A stretch of DNA of 64,000 nt, from assembly GCA_965224755.1 (NCBI GenBank), contig OZ245061.1, positions 806,001 to 870,000 on the forward strand, read 5' to 3'. Below, one piece after another: positions 48,173 to 56,627 of the stretch. Origin of the DNA: Hellea sp965224755. GTDB lineage: Bacteria; Pseudomonadota; Alphaproteobacteria; Caulobacterales; Maricaulaceae. The notes under the pieces were generated by a model. The model did not search any database and had not been told where the DNA came from. It worked only from the letters and a program-made list of their open reading frames with translations. The number at the start of each line of letters is the position of its first letter. Positions within the stretch are counted from its first letter, which is position 1. Made by a program: the position numbers and the translations under genes.

Positions 48173-48297
48173 TTTTTGTTCATCTTATATCTCAAGGAGC
48201 GAAAGATGGAACCATATGAGAACAAGTAAGCAATCCACCGGGCCTTCGTGACTCTCTTAATGACTCGTGCCGCCATTGTCTCTAAAAGGCGCGGATT

Positions 48298-49041
48298 ATG
48301 AGTGAAAAAGCCCCAAATCCATGGACTGCCAGTGTGCTGACCCTCTTTCCTGACGCCTTTCCGGGCGTATTGGGCGCGTCTATCATTGGCGGGGCGCAAA
48401 AAGAGCAGATTTGGGCGCTGGAAACTATAGACATACGCGATTTTTCCGTTAATAGGCACCGAACTGTCGATAGCCCGCCCTCGGGCGGCGGCCCCGGAAT
48501 GGTGTTAAAACCTGATGTGGCTGCAAAAGCAATCGATAGCGTGGCCAATCCAGATGGCCGCCCGCTGATCTATATGACCCCCCGGGGCAAGCCTCTCACC
48601 CAGAAAAGGGTCAGGGAGCTAGCCTCAGGCCCGGGTCTTATTATGTTTTGCGGACGGTTTGAAGGACTTGATCAGCGGGTTATAGAAGGCCGCCAGATGG
48701 AAGAAATTTCTATTGGCGACTATGTCTTGGCCGGCGGCGAGGCGGCGGCGCAAGTGATGATCGAAGCCTGTGTGCGGCTTCTACCGGGGGTTCTCGGGGA
48801 CGCGCAATCGGCCTCGGAGGAAAGTTTTGAAGACGGCTTGCTGGAGTATCCGCTCTATACCAAGCCAAGAGAATTTGAGGGCCGGGCCATCCCGGAGGTG
48901 CTTCTAAGCGGCGATCATAAAAAGATTGCGCAGTGGCGGCGCCAACAAAGTGAAGAGATTACAAAGATGCGGCGACCCGCCCTCTATAAAGAGTTTTTGG
49001 GGACCAAGCATCAAAAAGGAGACGGTCATGAACGTGATTGA
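48298..49041 (+). CDS. trmD: tRNA (guanine-37-N1)-methyltransferase
   Basis: Methylates G37 next to the anticodon and prevents frameshifting. The 247-residue SPOUT enzyme shows SVLTLFPDAFPGVLGASIIG, DSPPSGGGPGMVLKPDV, the knot region FCGRFEGLDQRV, EEISIGDYVLAGGEAAAQVM and GDHKKIAQWRRQQS. It overlaps the start of rplS by 14 bp. The usual upstream partners rpsP and rimM are not here. Confidence 0.95.
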   Translation: MSEKAPNPWTASVLTLFPDAFPGVLGASIIGGAQKEQIWALETIDIRDFSVNRHRTVDSPPSGGGPGMVLKPDVAAKAIDSVANPDGRPLIYMTPRGKPLTQKRVRELASGPGLIMFCGRFEGLDQRVIEGRQMEEISIGDYVLAGGEAAAQVMIEACVRLLPGVLGDAQSASEESFEDGLLEYPLYTKPREFEGRAIPEVLLSGDHKKIAQWRRQQSEEITKMRRPALYKEFLGTKHQKGDGHERD

Positions 49042-49441
49042 AAAATTGAATAAAAAAGAAGAAGCGCGGCTTTTGGAATCGGGTAAAACTATTCCTGATT
49101 TTTCAGCCGGCGATACATTGGTTGTGCAAGTCCGCATTACAGAGGGCACGCGCACACGTTTGCAGGCCTTTGAAGGTGTTTGTATTTCGCGTTCCGGCGG
49201 GGGGCTCAATGAGAGCTTCACGGTTCGCAAGATTAGCTACGGCGAAGGCGTCGAGCGCGTTTTTCCTGTTTATTCGCCGCTGGTCGAAGAAATTGAAGTT
49301 AAGCGCAAAGGTAAAGTCCGCCGCGCCAAACTCTATTATCTGCGCGAGCGCCGTGGTAAATCTGCCCGTATTGTCGAGCGCACAACAGGCCGCGGCATCG
49401 TCGCTGCGCGTAAAAAAGGCGAAGCTCGAAAAAAGAAATAA
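49028..49441 (+). CDS. rplS: 50S ribosomal protein L19
   Basis: Sits at the interface of the ribosomal subunits. The 137-residue protein has FSAGDTLVVQVRITEGTRTR, LQAFEGVCISRSGGGLNESF, TVRKISYGEGVERVFPVYSP and KLYYLRERRGKSARI, all conserved in L19, with a lysine-rich tail. The start at 49028 has AAAGGAG upstream and lies inside the end of trmD. Confidence 0.96.
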   Translation: MNVIEKLNKKEEARLLESGKTIPDFSAGDTLVVQVRITEGTRTRLQAFEGVCISRSGGGLNESFTVRKISYGEGVERVFPVYSPLVEEIEVKRKGKVRRAKLYYLRERRGKSARIVERTTGRGIVAARKKGEARKKK

Positions 49442-49486
49442 GGCGAGCTGGCCTATCATAGGGTCTCGGCTCGGCGGCGAAGTAAA

Positions 49487-49535
49487 CTTTCGCTTAGTAC
49501 AGACCTAAATCTGTGCCATGGGCGCTGACGTCAGA
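49487..49535 (+). repeat. Dispersed 49-bp repeat, left boundary of the MACPF block
   Basis: CTTTCGCTTAGTACAGACCT and AAATCTGTGCCATGGGCGCT followed by GACGTCAGA match the copy at 58131-58179 at about 41 of 49 positions by eye, in the same orientation. It contains two small palindromes, CAGACCTAAATCTG and CTGACGTCAG. Confidence 0.72.
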
Positions 49536-49610
49536 GGCACTACATCAGCGGGCATGTGATGCTTGCAACTAAATTTCCTTAGCTTAACGCAATGAGTTCA
49601 CACTTATTAT

Positions 49611-49630
49611 TATGGGGTTTGCCCCCCATA
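49611..49630 (+). promoter_or_regulatory. Shared inverted-repeat operator, copy 1 (before LamG gene 1)
   Basis: TATGGGG, TTTGCC, CCCCATA: perfect 7-bp arms with a 6-bp spacer, centred 68 bp before the start of the first LamG gene. CATATT at 49652-49657 could be the -10 box, placing the site around the -35/-45 region. Three more copies with the same 7-6-7 spacing lie at 53840, 55888 and 58076. Confidence 0.72.
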
Positions 49631-49688
49631 GTGTTTGGCACCTAATTTTTGCATATTCTTTTCATAACGATCTATTTGGAGATTATCT

Positions 49689-50390
49689 ATGAAACGAATA
49701 TGTCTTCCCGTAATATTTGCGGCAACTTGTCTTTTGGACATTGTGGCGGCAGCCGACTCCGAGCCATACCGGCCTGATATTTTAACTTTGGACGGTGAGC
49801 AGAGCTATGTTTTCAAATCTGATAACCGGCTTTCCATATGGGATGGCGGTACGATTGAATTTTGGGTGGCAGCGGATTGGTCTGATGTACCAGAATATAA
49901 TCCAGTAATATTATCCAATGTAGGCAAAGACGGGCTTTTGTATGAAATTGCTATGCGCGCTGACAAGAAAGGACTCACAATTCAAAGCGGGAAAATGCTA
50001 GGGGGCATCACCTTTGATTTTGATGATCCGCAATTGCATCATGTGGGCCTTGTAAATTTGGGCGATCAGGTGATTGTTATGATTGATGGAAAAATCGTAG
50101 GCGCCACTTCGCTTCAATTTAAAGATATTTCTTCAACAGAATTACACCTAGGGGCCTCCGCAGGAGGTAGCGCGCCATTTTATGGCGCGATCGCAGGACT
50201 TAGAATTTGGGGCAAAGCGATAGAGCCTGAAACCCTTATCAAATTTTCATGGGCCGATTCGACTTCGGATACATCGCTTCATCCTGACCTCACTTTTTTG
50301 GCAGGGCATAGCGATTTTAATACAAATGATTTTTACATCATCGAGAGACCCAGCATTCCAAGCGGAATCGTGGGCGCGCCAGAGCAATAG
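49689..50390 (+). CDS. Exported LamG-like (concanavalin A fold) protein 1
   Basis: The 233-residue protein has a signal peptide (KRICLPVIFAATCLLDIVAA) and one LamG/jellyroll domain covering the rest: TIEFWVAADWSDVPEYNPVI, QLHHVGLVNLGDQVIVMIDG, and GAIAGLRIWGKAIEPETL are typical of LamG_3-type domains that bind glycans or proteins. It is clearly paralogous to the protein encoded at 57323-58006 (both share PVILSN, APFxGAIAGLR and HPD). GGAG precedes the ATG at 49689. A gene for a basic exported protein follows 9 bp later. Probably acts outside the inner membrane. Confidence 0.83.
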   Translation: MKRICLPVIFAATCLLDIVAAADSEPYRPDILTLDGEQSYVFKSDNRLSIWDGGTIEFWVAADWSDVPEYNPVILSNVGKDGLLYEIAMRADKKGLTIQSGKMLGGITFDFDDPQLHHVGLVNLGDQVIVMIDGKIVGATSLQFKDISSTELHLGASAGGSAPFYGAIAGLRIWGKAIEPETLIKFSWADSTSDTSLHPDLTFLAGHSDFNTNDFYIIERPSIPSGIVGAPEQ

Positions 50391-50399
50391 GAGACACAT

Positions 50400-50915
50400 A
50401 TGCCAAAATTACTAATAAAAACCATAGGGCTAATGCTGATAGTATCAACATTGATGCCGCAGGCCGCCTTGGCAGGACCAAAGGGCCAAAAGGTCGGCTC
50501 CTCAAAAGCTTCACCCTATAACAAAACCCGTGATCAGGCGAAAGGCCTGCACCAAAGCGCCATTAAAAATCAAGCGAAGAAAGTGCAAACCCTAAATGCC
50601 CGCCTTAACGACTTTGCTGACTTTATGGTTGTGAGCAAGGAGCTTAGAAAAGACAAAGCGGCTTTGGCGCAAGTTCGCAAAGCCATCAATGAGCATCACG
50701 ATGCAAAAGTGGCGCTGGGTAAACTTACCCAAACTAGCTATGCTAATTTTGCGGCTGCGCGCGGATACCGCATCATACCTAACCCGCCGACAGCCGCGCC
50801 GCCGCCTTTGCCGCCAAAACAGCTTACCGTAACGTTCAAGGAAACACGCAAAGACCCGAAATCAAAACGCCCGCCCGGCATGCCGCCCAGAAAACCCAGA
50901 TCAGATAAATATTGA
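50400..50915 (+). CDS. Exported basic protein 1, partner of LamG protein 1
   Basis: The 171-residue protein has a signal peptide (LIKTIGLMLIVSTLMPQAAL) and a mature part that is strongly basic: a helical, Ala/Lys/Gln-rich region (about 35-115) and a proline- and lysine-rich tail (PPPLPPKQLTVTFKE, then PKSKRPPGMPPRKPR). No domain was recognised. The same order, LamG gene then basic-protein gene, recurs at the other end of the block (57323 and 56628), although the two basic proteins differ in sequence. A terminator follows. Confidence 0.68.
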   Translation: MPKLLIKTIGLMLIVSTLMPQAALAGPKGQKVGSSKASPYNKTRDQAKGLHQSAIKNQAKKVQTLNARLNDFADFMVVSKELRKDKAALAQVRKAINEHHDAKVALGKLTQTSYANFAAARGYRIIPNPPTAAPPPLPPKQLTVTFKETRKDPKSKRPPGMPPRKPRSDKY

Positions 50916-50941
50916 GGGGAAAATTACAAAACATAAAAAAG

Positions 50942-50969
50942 AACACGCCAGTCCCCAGCGTGTTTTTTT
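50942..50969 (+). terminator. Intrinsic terminator of the LamG1 operon
   Basis: AACACGC and GCGTGTT form a 7-bp stem around CAGTCCCCA, followed by a run of Ts. It closes the plus-strand two-gene operon and faces the convergent LCCL gene. Confidence 0.82.
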
Positions 50970-51013
50970 GTCATTTTCAAAGGGTGTGCCGGTCAAGGCT
51001 TTGAAGGCCTAAA

Positions 51014-51526
51014 TTATTTAGAAACCCGAAATCCGCTTCTATATTTTCCATATTTATGGGTGGTAACGCCATTGGCCGTTGAACCCCTATAACTGCTAAG
51101 GCCGGGTCTCTTGGCAATGCGAATATTGCCGCCACCGGCTGGAATAACGCCTGCATGAACGGCGGCGCGGCAGACAGACGAATCTGCTGTATAATCAATG
51201 ACGCCCCAAATAGAGCCATGCTTTGTTTGACTGGCGGAGCATTTGCAAACCATGGAAGTCTTGATGCCTGCGGCGCTCGCCGGGCAAGACGTATTTGTTG
51301 ATAAGGCTGCGCCGCCGCTGCACTGTATTTTGGTTCCGATCAGGCAGGTTTCCCCGTCGCCGCTGGCATGGGCGCGGCTATATTTCATGCCTTTGGCGCT
51401 GCAATCAGCGGGCTCGGCGCTGCAAAATGGAGCGTCTCCAAGCCATGTCGTTGATTGGCCTTGGGCAGGATTGCCTGCGGCCGTAATGGTGACGAGGGCT
51501 GCGATACTAAAAATGAGGCGGGACAT
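51014..51526 (-). CDS. Exported LCCL-domain protein
   Basis: The 170-residue protein has a signal peptide (RLIFSIAALVTITAAGNPAQ) and an N-terminal cysteine-rich part (about 30-95, with eight cysteines, e.g. FCSAEPADCS and CKCSASQ). The C-terminal domain (about 100-170) matches LCCL: GSIWGVIDYTADSSVCRAAV, HAGVIPAGGGNIRIAKRPGL and SYRGSTANGVTTHKYGKY. LCCL domains occur in Limulus factor C, cochlin and some bacterial and apicomplexan secreted proteins, often linked to host or microbe surface binding. It follows the MACPF gene by 41 bp in the same direction, so the two are probably co-expressed. Confidence 0.85.
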   Translation of the reverse strand: MSRLIFSIAALVTITAAGNPAQGQSTTWLGDAPFCSAEPADCSAKGMKYSRAHASGDGETCLIGTKIQCSGGAALSTNTSCPASAAGIKTSMVCKCSASQTKHGSIWGVIDYTADSSVCRAAVHAGVIPAGGGNIRIAKRPGLSSYRGSTANGVTTHKYGKYRSGFRVSK

Positions 51527-51567
51527 GATGTATCCTTTCGAAAATGCAAATGTGTAATTTAGTATGA

Positions 51568-53766
51568 TTATTTTTCACGAGTGAACCGAACGATAATGCG
51601 TAGTTTTGGCATTCCGGCTTTATTAGGCGGGACGTTCCAATGCACGCTTTTGCTTTGCCCGACATTAAGCCTAGGAATTTTTAGTCCACGTTTGGGGGCA
51701 GTTCGGATAATTTCTGCCCCGTCCAAGCCATCAAAACCCCAATCCCATTCCTCTAATCTTGTGTGGATTTCCCACCTTGCCGCCGCCAATTGCGAGGCCT
51801 TTCCTTTGAATCGCCGCGCCGTTTTTCTCCCAGAAATTTTTCTTGTACCGCCGGGGCAATGAATGACCGTATAGCCGTCTTTTGTACTTTTCGTGGTGTT
51901 ATAAGCATGAACATCTTTCCCAAAAACAGCGCGGCTAGCCGGGAATTTTAGGTTTATTACAGCTTCGATCTGAACCGGATTTCCCGCGCCCTCCCATGCT
52001 CCGGCTTTAAGGCATTGCAAGCCGGTTAATTTAATCACCATCGTTTGCATGGGTTCAATATCTGACAAGAGGGATTTTGTGCTTACGAGCTGAGCTTTTC
52101 CGAAAAGATAATTCGTGATAGCGTCGCCCAGCTTGCCTCGAGCTCCGTTATAAATTTCAGGGCGTTCTGGAAAATACATGGGATTAAGAAGCTCGTCCAT
52201 CCGCCGCAAATCCATGAGGATGGGATAAGGCGTATCGCCTGCAACAAACCCGCTTTGATCCCAGCTGCCATTGCCGCCGACAGCTGTAAACACTGTCTTG
52301 CCTAATTTTGTTGTGGTGCTGTTGCCTGTGGTTAATGTGCTTGAGCTGTCCTTGGTCACAGAAAAGTCGAGGGGCCCGAGTTTTAACCCGCCGCTTCCGC
52401 CTTCTGATTTAAATGAACTAGCATTATTGGATATTGTGTCTTCGGTCATATAGGTTTGCAGACGGCCCGCCGCGCCAAAGGTGGCGGCATAGCTATAATG
52501 GGTACCAAATTTATCAACAACCCTTTGATAATCGCCGCTTTGAAAAGCATCTTCAACCGCGTCATAAAAATCATCCGATAGCTCGCTAAAGGCATGGTCG
52601 CGCACCAAAGCATATTTTTTAAAACGCTGATACCCGTCCATAGAGGCGACAGAATGTTGCTCTTTCATGCCTTTCACTTCTTCTTTGGCATTTTGGTATC
52701 CGATAGACGCCCCGATCTCCGTCGCTGTGCCTTTTTTTATGCCGCCATTTTTCTTTTTCTCGCCGCCGACACCTCCGGAAAGCCCTGCATTTACCCCAAA
52801 AGAACTTGCAGTTGCTTGTTGATATTCGGACTCGCTTGAGAGTAGGCGTTCAAAAAATACGGTGCCCTGTATGCCTTCTTCAATAAGTTCAAGGCCCAAG
52901 GGTACAGTCATTTGTTCGGCAAGATAATAATCGCGCGGCTGGGCCCGCGCGAAAACTTCGAGCTTGCCTTCACTGTCGAGAAATCTATCAGGGTTTTTTG
53001 TGGTCACGTCATAACCGCGGCGGTTGGCCACAAGGTTTTTTGGGTTATAGGCAATGGCGAATATGTCGTTTGCGGGTACTTGTTCGCCGCGGGCTGTTTT
53101 TGAGATGTCCGGGCGCGGCCTCCGAAATTCGCGCTCGCCCATGCGAAGCCGCATATATCCCGTGTGTGATATGCTAAGTTTTAAACTCTGGGTATGGCCA
53201 TTTATACGCTCAGATTTATAAATTTTTGCTTGGCCGGGTTTGTTGAGAATATCCTCAATTGTAATATTATCCTGGCTTGTGAAACGTATAGGCCGCCCCG
53301 GCCCCAGTGCGCTTCGCAGTGTAATGGTTTGATAGCCATTATCCATATTGGCCGCCAATATGACCGGCGTTGTATATGTGCCGTGGGCAAACTCCTCCAT
53401 GCCTGATTTTAATCCAGCCCACCCACTAAGTTTGACACTTTTATCGAAGGAAACCTGCATATGTTCTTGCCATAAACCATCCACGCGCGACCAGCACAAC
53501 CCGTCAAAATCATCTGTGTCAACGCTCGCGACTTCTTCCAATTTAAAGCTCTTAAATACGCGTTTGGTAATGGGGTCGGTTTTATTGGCCGCGTCGAACA
53601 TGCGCGCGCGCGGGTTATCTATTGCCTTTGGAATAATTTTACTGTCTTCGCAACCCGCAAACAATTTGGGAGCCATTTCGGTAGAAATTTCCTGTGCCGA
53701 AACGGTATTGCCAAATACAAATGGTATTACGGATATTCCAAGTAAAAGACGCCTTAGGTGAGCCAT
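51568..53766 (-). CDS. Exported MACPF (perforin-fold) protein
   Basis: The 732-residue protein has a signal peptide (RRLLLGISVIPFVFGNTVSA). In the middle (about 290-500) it carries a MACPF/CDC domain with the signature FGTHYSYAATFGAAGR (G421-T-H), the form Y/W-G-T-H-Y/F followed by a glycine-rich turn. Serine-, threonine- and glycine-rich flanking segments (SSTLTTGNSTTTKLGKT) fit the hairpins that insert into membranes. The C-terminal part (about 560-732) is a separate beta-rich region with two cysteines. MACPF proteins form pores; in bacteria several act against competing or host cells. Its start has GGAG upstream and a copy of the shared operator 74 bp before it. The target membrane is unknown. 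Confidence 0.85.
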   Translation of the reverse strand: MAHLRRLLLGISVIPFVFGNTVSAQEISTEMAPKLFAGCEDSKIIPKAIDNPRARMFDAANKTDPITKRVFKSFKLEEVASVDTDDFDGLCWSRVDGLWQEHMQVSFDKSVKLSGWAGLKSGMEEFAHGTYTTPVILAANMDNGYQTITLRSALGPGRPIRFTSQDNITIEDILNKPGQAKIYKSERINGHTQSLKLSISHTGYMRLRMGEREFRRPRPDISKTARGEQVPANDIFAIAYNPKNLVANRRGYDVTTKNPDRFLDSEGKLEVFARAQPRDYYLAEQMTVPLGLELIEEGIQGTVFFERLLSSESEYQQATASSFGVNAGLSGGVGGEKKKNGGIKKGTATEIGASIGYQNAKEEVKGMKEQHSVASMDGYQRFKKYALVRDHAFSELSDDFYDAVEDAFQSGDYQRVVDKFGTHYSYAATFGAAGRLQTYMTEDTISNNASSFKSEGGSGGLKLGPLDFSVTKDSSSTLTTGNSTTTKLGKTVFTAVGGNGSWDQSGFVAGDTPYPILMDLRRMDELLNPMYFPERPEIYNGARGKLGDAITNYLFGKAQLVSTKSLLSDIEPMQTMVIKLTGLQCLKAGAWEGAGNPVQIEAVINLKFPASRAVFGKDVHAYNTTKSTKDGYTVIHCPGGTRKISGRKTARRFKGKASQLAAARWEIHTRLEEWDWGFDGLDGAEIIRTAPKRGLKIPRLNVGQSKSVHWNVPPNKAGMPKLRIIVRFTREK

Positions 53767-53839
53767 TACAGTCTCCAAAATAATGATGCGGCAGTGCCGC
53801 TTGATTTTGGTAAAACTCACATAATAATTAGGATTGGGG

Positions 53840-53859
53840 TATGGGGGCTCCACCCCATT
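53840..53859 (-). promoter_or_regulatory. Shared inverted-repeat operator, copy 2 (before the MACPF gene)
   Basis: In gene direction AATGGGG, TGGAGC, CCCCATA, with the same 7-6-7 spacing as copies 1, 3 and 4, centred about 83 bp before the MACPF start codon. It lies in the 96-bp gap between the MACPF and kinase genes, so MACPF-LCCL can be transcribed separately from the kinase. Confidence 0.72.
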
Positions 53860-53862
53860 TGG

Positions 53863-55869
53863 CTAGCGATGGCGCGGCACATCAATGCGGGCACATGTGC
53901 CGCGGCCAGGCGTTGAGAGCAAACGAAAATTCAGATCATGGCGCGCAGAAATATCGCGTACAATGTCAAGGCCAAGCCCGCTACCACCGGATTTATCACC
54001 CTTGATGTGACGTCTCATCAGGCCCTTCATCTCGGCCTCATTCATGCCCGCCCCCGTATCATAAATTTCGATAATAATGTAATCTGCTCTACGCCTAACC
54101 CCGATCAGAACGCCGCCTTTATCTGTATGGCAAATGGCATTATGGGTCAGATTGCTGATGACGCGCATGAGCGAAACCGCGTCCGCTTGGACCAAGTCAT
54201 CCAGTGTGTGTATGCGTAAATCAAGGCCCTTACTGTGCGCTTCGCCCTTAAACATTTCATAGACATTATTTTGAATAACACTGACGGGAAAGACCTCGGT
54301 GCTGCCATCGGATTGGGTTTTGGGCGGCGGGCTTTGATCGGCCTTGATCTGATCCCTAGCGAGTTGCTCCAGATAATCCAGCGCCGAATGCATTTGGTTG
54401 CCAGCTTCGTCATTATCAATCGCTAGGTCAGTAATTGTGCGCCGAAGACTGAGCAATGGTTGCTGCAGATCATGGCTGACAGATGAGAGTTGATCTTTGC
54501 GCTGTCGGGAAAGCTCGCGGGCTTGCGTGTATTGTTTTTGCGTCTCGCGCAGGGTCGAACTCATGGCCAGTTTTTCTTGGACTGCGACAAGCTTTGCTGA
54601 CATAGCCGCGTCGCGCTCACGCTGCACGCCGAGTAGGCGTACAACTATCGCGCCTGCGAAGGCAAAACATTCGCCGAGCAAGGCCAAATGCCCAACATCT
54701 AATGTGCGGTCTAGATTATACGCGCCCGGTGAAAGATGGGCCATTGCGGCATAGACAAGTGAGGCCAGCACGAAGATTGCCCCGGCAATGAAAGGGCCGG
54801 CGCCAAGATAGTCCCTGCGGTAAGCTAGCAGCCCTGTTATAGGCTGTATCAGGGCGCCAAGCGGCACAAAGGCATAGCCGATAAGCATCAGCCAATAGGA
54901 CCGGATAAAGGGAACCGCCAAACAGGCAAATATCAAAGCGAGCATGATATAGCCGAGCATGAACCGGTTATAGGCTGGCCAGCTCTTGGAAAACCCGAAT
55001 AATATGCGCGCAAAATTAAACCCGCAGGCCGTCATCAACAGCATAAAGACCAAGTTGAGCCCGTCATTACCGCCCGGCCAATTTGGCCAAAGATATTTGA
55101 ATGTATACCCGTCCGCATGCGCCACATACAGCATCCCGGCTAAGATATAACTGGCGAAGGCGAGGCTGAGACGCCATCCTGTGAAGGGCAACATAAGCGC
55201 CGCAAGCAAGATCATGGACACAAGCGCGCCATTGACTAAGGCGTCTATTTTCCCTTCCCAGGCCCGCTGCTCTACAATCGCCTCGGGGCGTCCGATAGTG
55301 ATGGGTAGCGAAGTCGTGCTTAAAGACCGGTAACCGATATAAATATCAACCACTTCAGCTGGCGGTAAAGAGACATCCACCATCAGCGTAAGCGTGTTTA
55401 TGGGGCGTTTCCCGAATGCATCGGCTATTTCATGCCGCAATATATGCTCAGGTGGACTATTGTTTCGGACCATGTAAACATCAAGGTCTTGTGTGTATGG
55501 ACGCCCCAGATCAAGCCGCCATATCTGTTCGTCCTGTGCCGGGTTATAGACAGATAGTTTGAGCCAAGTCCGAAATGTTCCGACGCCAAAATCAATATAT
55601 TTTGTTTCAACTGGCGCAAATTGGCCGGGTATTATTACGGCGTCCTCAATGGTCATTTCTGCCGTATCGTCAAGATAATAGCTTGTCATGGGCGTAAGGT
55701 TTATGGCTTCGGTATTATTTGGCTGCAATATGATTGGGTTTGCTCGCGCCGTTGTTGTAGTGAGTACAAGAATGCTGGTTATACCAAACCACAGGACAAG
55801 CCATTGTCTGGTACAAGCGTAAGCTTTAAAGAATACACGGGCCAATGTTTTCATGATAATCTTATGCAT
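53863..55869 (-). CDS. 7TMR-DISM sensor histidine kinase
   Basis: After a signal peptide (LVLWFGITSILVLTTTTARA), the protein has an extracytoplasmic 7TMR-DISM domain (about 45-190; WLKLSVYNPAQDEQIWRLDL and YIGYRSLSTTSLPITIGR), seven membrane segments (about 210-410), a coiled coil, a HisKA-type dimerisation region with SSVSHDLQQPLLSLRRTITD and an ATPase domain with NLTHNAICHTDKGG and GSGLGLDIVRDISARH. It would sense a periplasmic ligand, often a glycan, and phosphorylate the response regulator encoded just upstream. The ATG at 55869 was chosen to give a signal peptide; 55854 is also possible, and an ATG at 55932 would overlap the regulator gene by 20 bp. Confidence 0.86.
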   Translation of the reverse strand: MHKIIMKTLARVFFKAYACTRQWLVLWFGITSILVLTTTTARANPIILQPNNTEAINLTPMTSYYLDDTAEMTIEDAVIIPGQFAPVETKYIDFGVGTFRTWLKLSVYNPAQDEQIWRLDLGRPYTQDLDVYMVRNNSPPEHILRHEIADAFGKRPINTLTLMVDVSLPPAEVVDIYIGYRSLSTTSLPITIGRPEAIVEQRAWEGKIDALVNGALVSMILLAALMLPFTGWRLSLAFASYILAGMLYVAHADGYTFKYLWPNWPGGNDGLNLVFMLLMTACGFNFARILFGFSKSWPAYNRFMLGYIMLALIFACLAVPFIRSYWLMLIGYAFVPLGALIQPITGLLAYRRDYLGAGPFIAGAIFVLASLVYAAMAHLSPGAYNLDRTLDVGHLALLGECFAFAGAIVVRLLGVQRERDAAMSAKLVAVQEKLAMSSTLRETQKQYTQARELSRQRKDQLSSVSHDLQQPLLSLRRTITDLAIDNDEAGNQMHSALDYLEQLARDQIKADQSPPPKTQSDGSTEVFPVSVIQNNVYEMFKGEAHSKGLDLRIHTLDDLVQADAVSLMRVISNLTHNAICHTDKGGVLIGVRRRADYIIIEIYDTGAGMNEAEMKGLMRRHIKGDKSGGSGLGLDIVRDISARHDLNFRLLSTPGRGTCARIDVPRHR

Positions 55870-55887
55870 GGGTTTAAGGTGCAATAA

Positions 55888-55907
55888 TATGGGGGATGGC
55901 CCCCATA
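55888..55907 (-). promoter_or_regulatory. Shared inverted-repeat operator, copy 3 (between regulator and kinase genes)
   Basis: TATGGGG, GATGGC, CCCCATA on the plus strand: perfect 7-bp arms, same 7-6-7 spacing. It lies right after the regulator stop codon and 18 bp before the likely kinase start. In RNA the arms would also form a stable hairpin between the two genes. Confidence 0.68.
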
Positions 55908-55912
55908 TTGAA

Positions 55913-56563
55913 TTAAAGCTGCTTATGCTCATCGAGCCAACCCTCGCGCAATGCGGTCACCATAAGGTCTGCAACAGAGCGCACTCCAAGTTTTGCCATC
56001 AGGCTGCCCCGGTGTTTTTCAACTGTCTTGACGCTAATGAAAAGTCTTTCGCCAATTTCGACATTGGTGCGGCCAGCCACAACGAGCGCCATAACCTCGC
56101 GCTCGCGCGGCGTTAAGTTTTGCACCTCGCCCACATCTTTGAGCATTTTAGAAATGTCTTTAGCGACATAGCCTGAGCCGCCCAAAACAGCGACAAACGC
56201 CTCGTGCATTTCTTCTGGCGAGCAGGACTTGAGTAGCATGCCGTCAACGCCGGAATTTAGCCAATCTGATAGGAGGCCTACAGATGTGAATCCGGTGAGA
56301 AGAATGACGCGCGTATCAGGACTCCAGCGCCGCACATCTGCATAAACTTCAACGCCGCGCGCCAGCGGCATGGCAGCATCAAGTATCAGCAAGTCTGGCT
56401 TGTGTTTTTTAACGGCAGTGATGGCTGCAAGCCCATCACTAGCTTCGGCAATGATTTCAATATTTGGAATTTGCAATAAGATTTGCGCAGTGCCTTGGCG
56501 TACAATTGCATGGTCATCAGCAATGACAATCGTTTTTATCCTTAAACCCTCAACACGTGCCAC
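55913..56563 (-). CDS. NarL/LuxR-type response regulator
   Basis: The 216-residue protein has a receiver domain (about 10-128) with the acidic pair in IVIADDHAIVRQG, the phosphorylated aspartate D62 in LLILDAAMPLARG and the threonine/lysine switch region (VILLTGF, LLKSCSPEEMHEA). The C-terminal LuxR-type helix-turn-helix (about 150-216) shows LTPREREVMALVVAGRTNVE and RLFISVKTVEKHRGSLMAKL. Regulators of this type bind short inverted repeats, so it is the natural candidate for the four 7-6-7 sites in the block. Start is GTG at 56563 with AAGG upstream. It forms a two-component pair with the following kinase gene. Confidence 0.92.
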   Translation of the reverse strand: MARVEGLRIKTIVIADDHAIVRQGTAQILLQIPNIEIIAEASDGLAAITAVKKHKPDLLILDAAMPLARGVEVYADVRRWSPDTRVILLTGFTSVGLLSDWLNSGVDGMLLKSCSPEEMHEAFVAVLGGSGYVAKDISKMLKDVGEVQNLTPREREVMALVVAGRTNVEIGERLFISVKTVEKHRGSLMAKLGVRSVADLMVTALREGWLDEHKQL

Positions 56564-56627
56564 GCCTTAACTCCCTCGCCAGTAAAATACTTAAACTGGC
56601 AAGAAAGTCCATATCGTAGAATTTGTA

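Noticed and set aside
49633..49655. Possible sigma54 promoter (TGGCAC ... TTGC) before LamG gene 1
   Set aside because: The distance between the GG and GC elements is 12 instead of 10 bases, and the local regulator has no AAA+ domain as sigma54 activators need.
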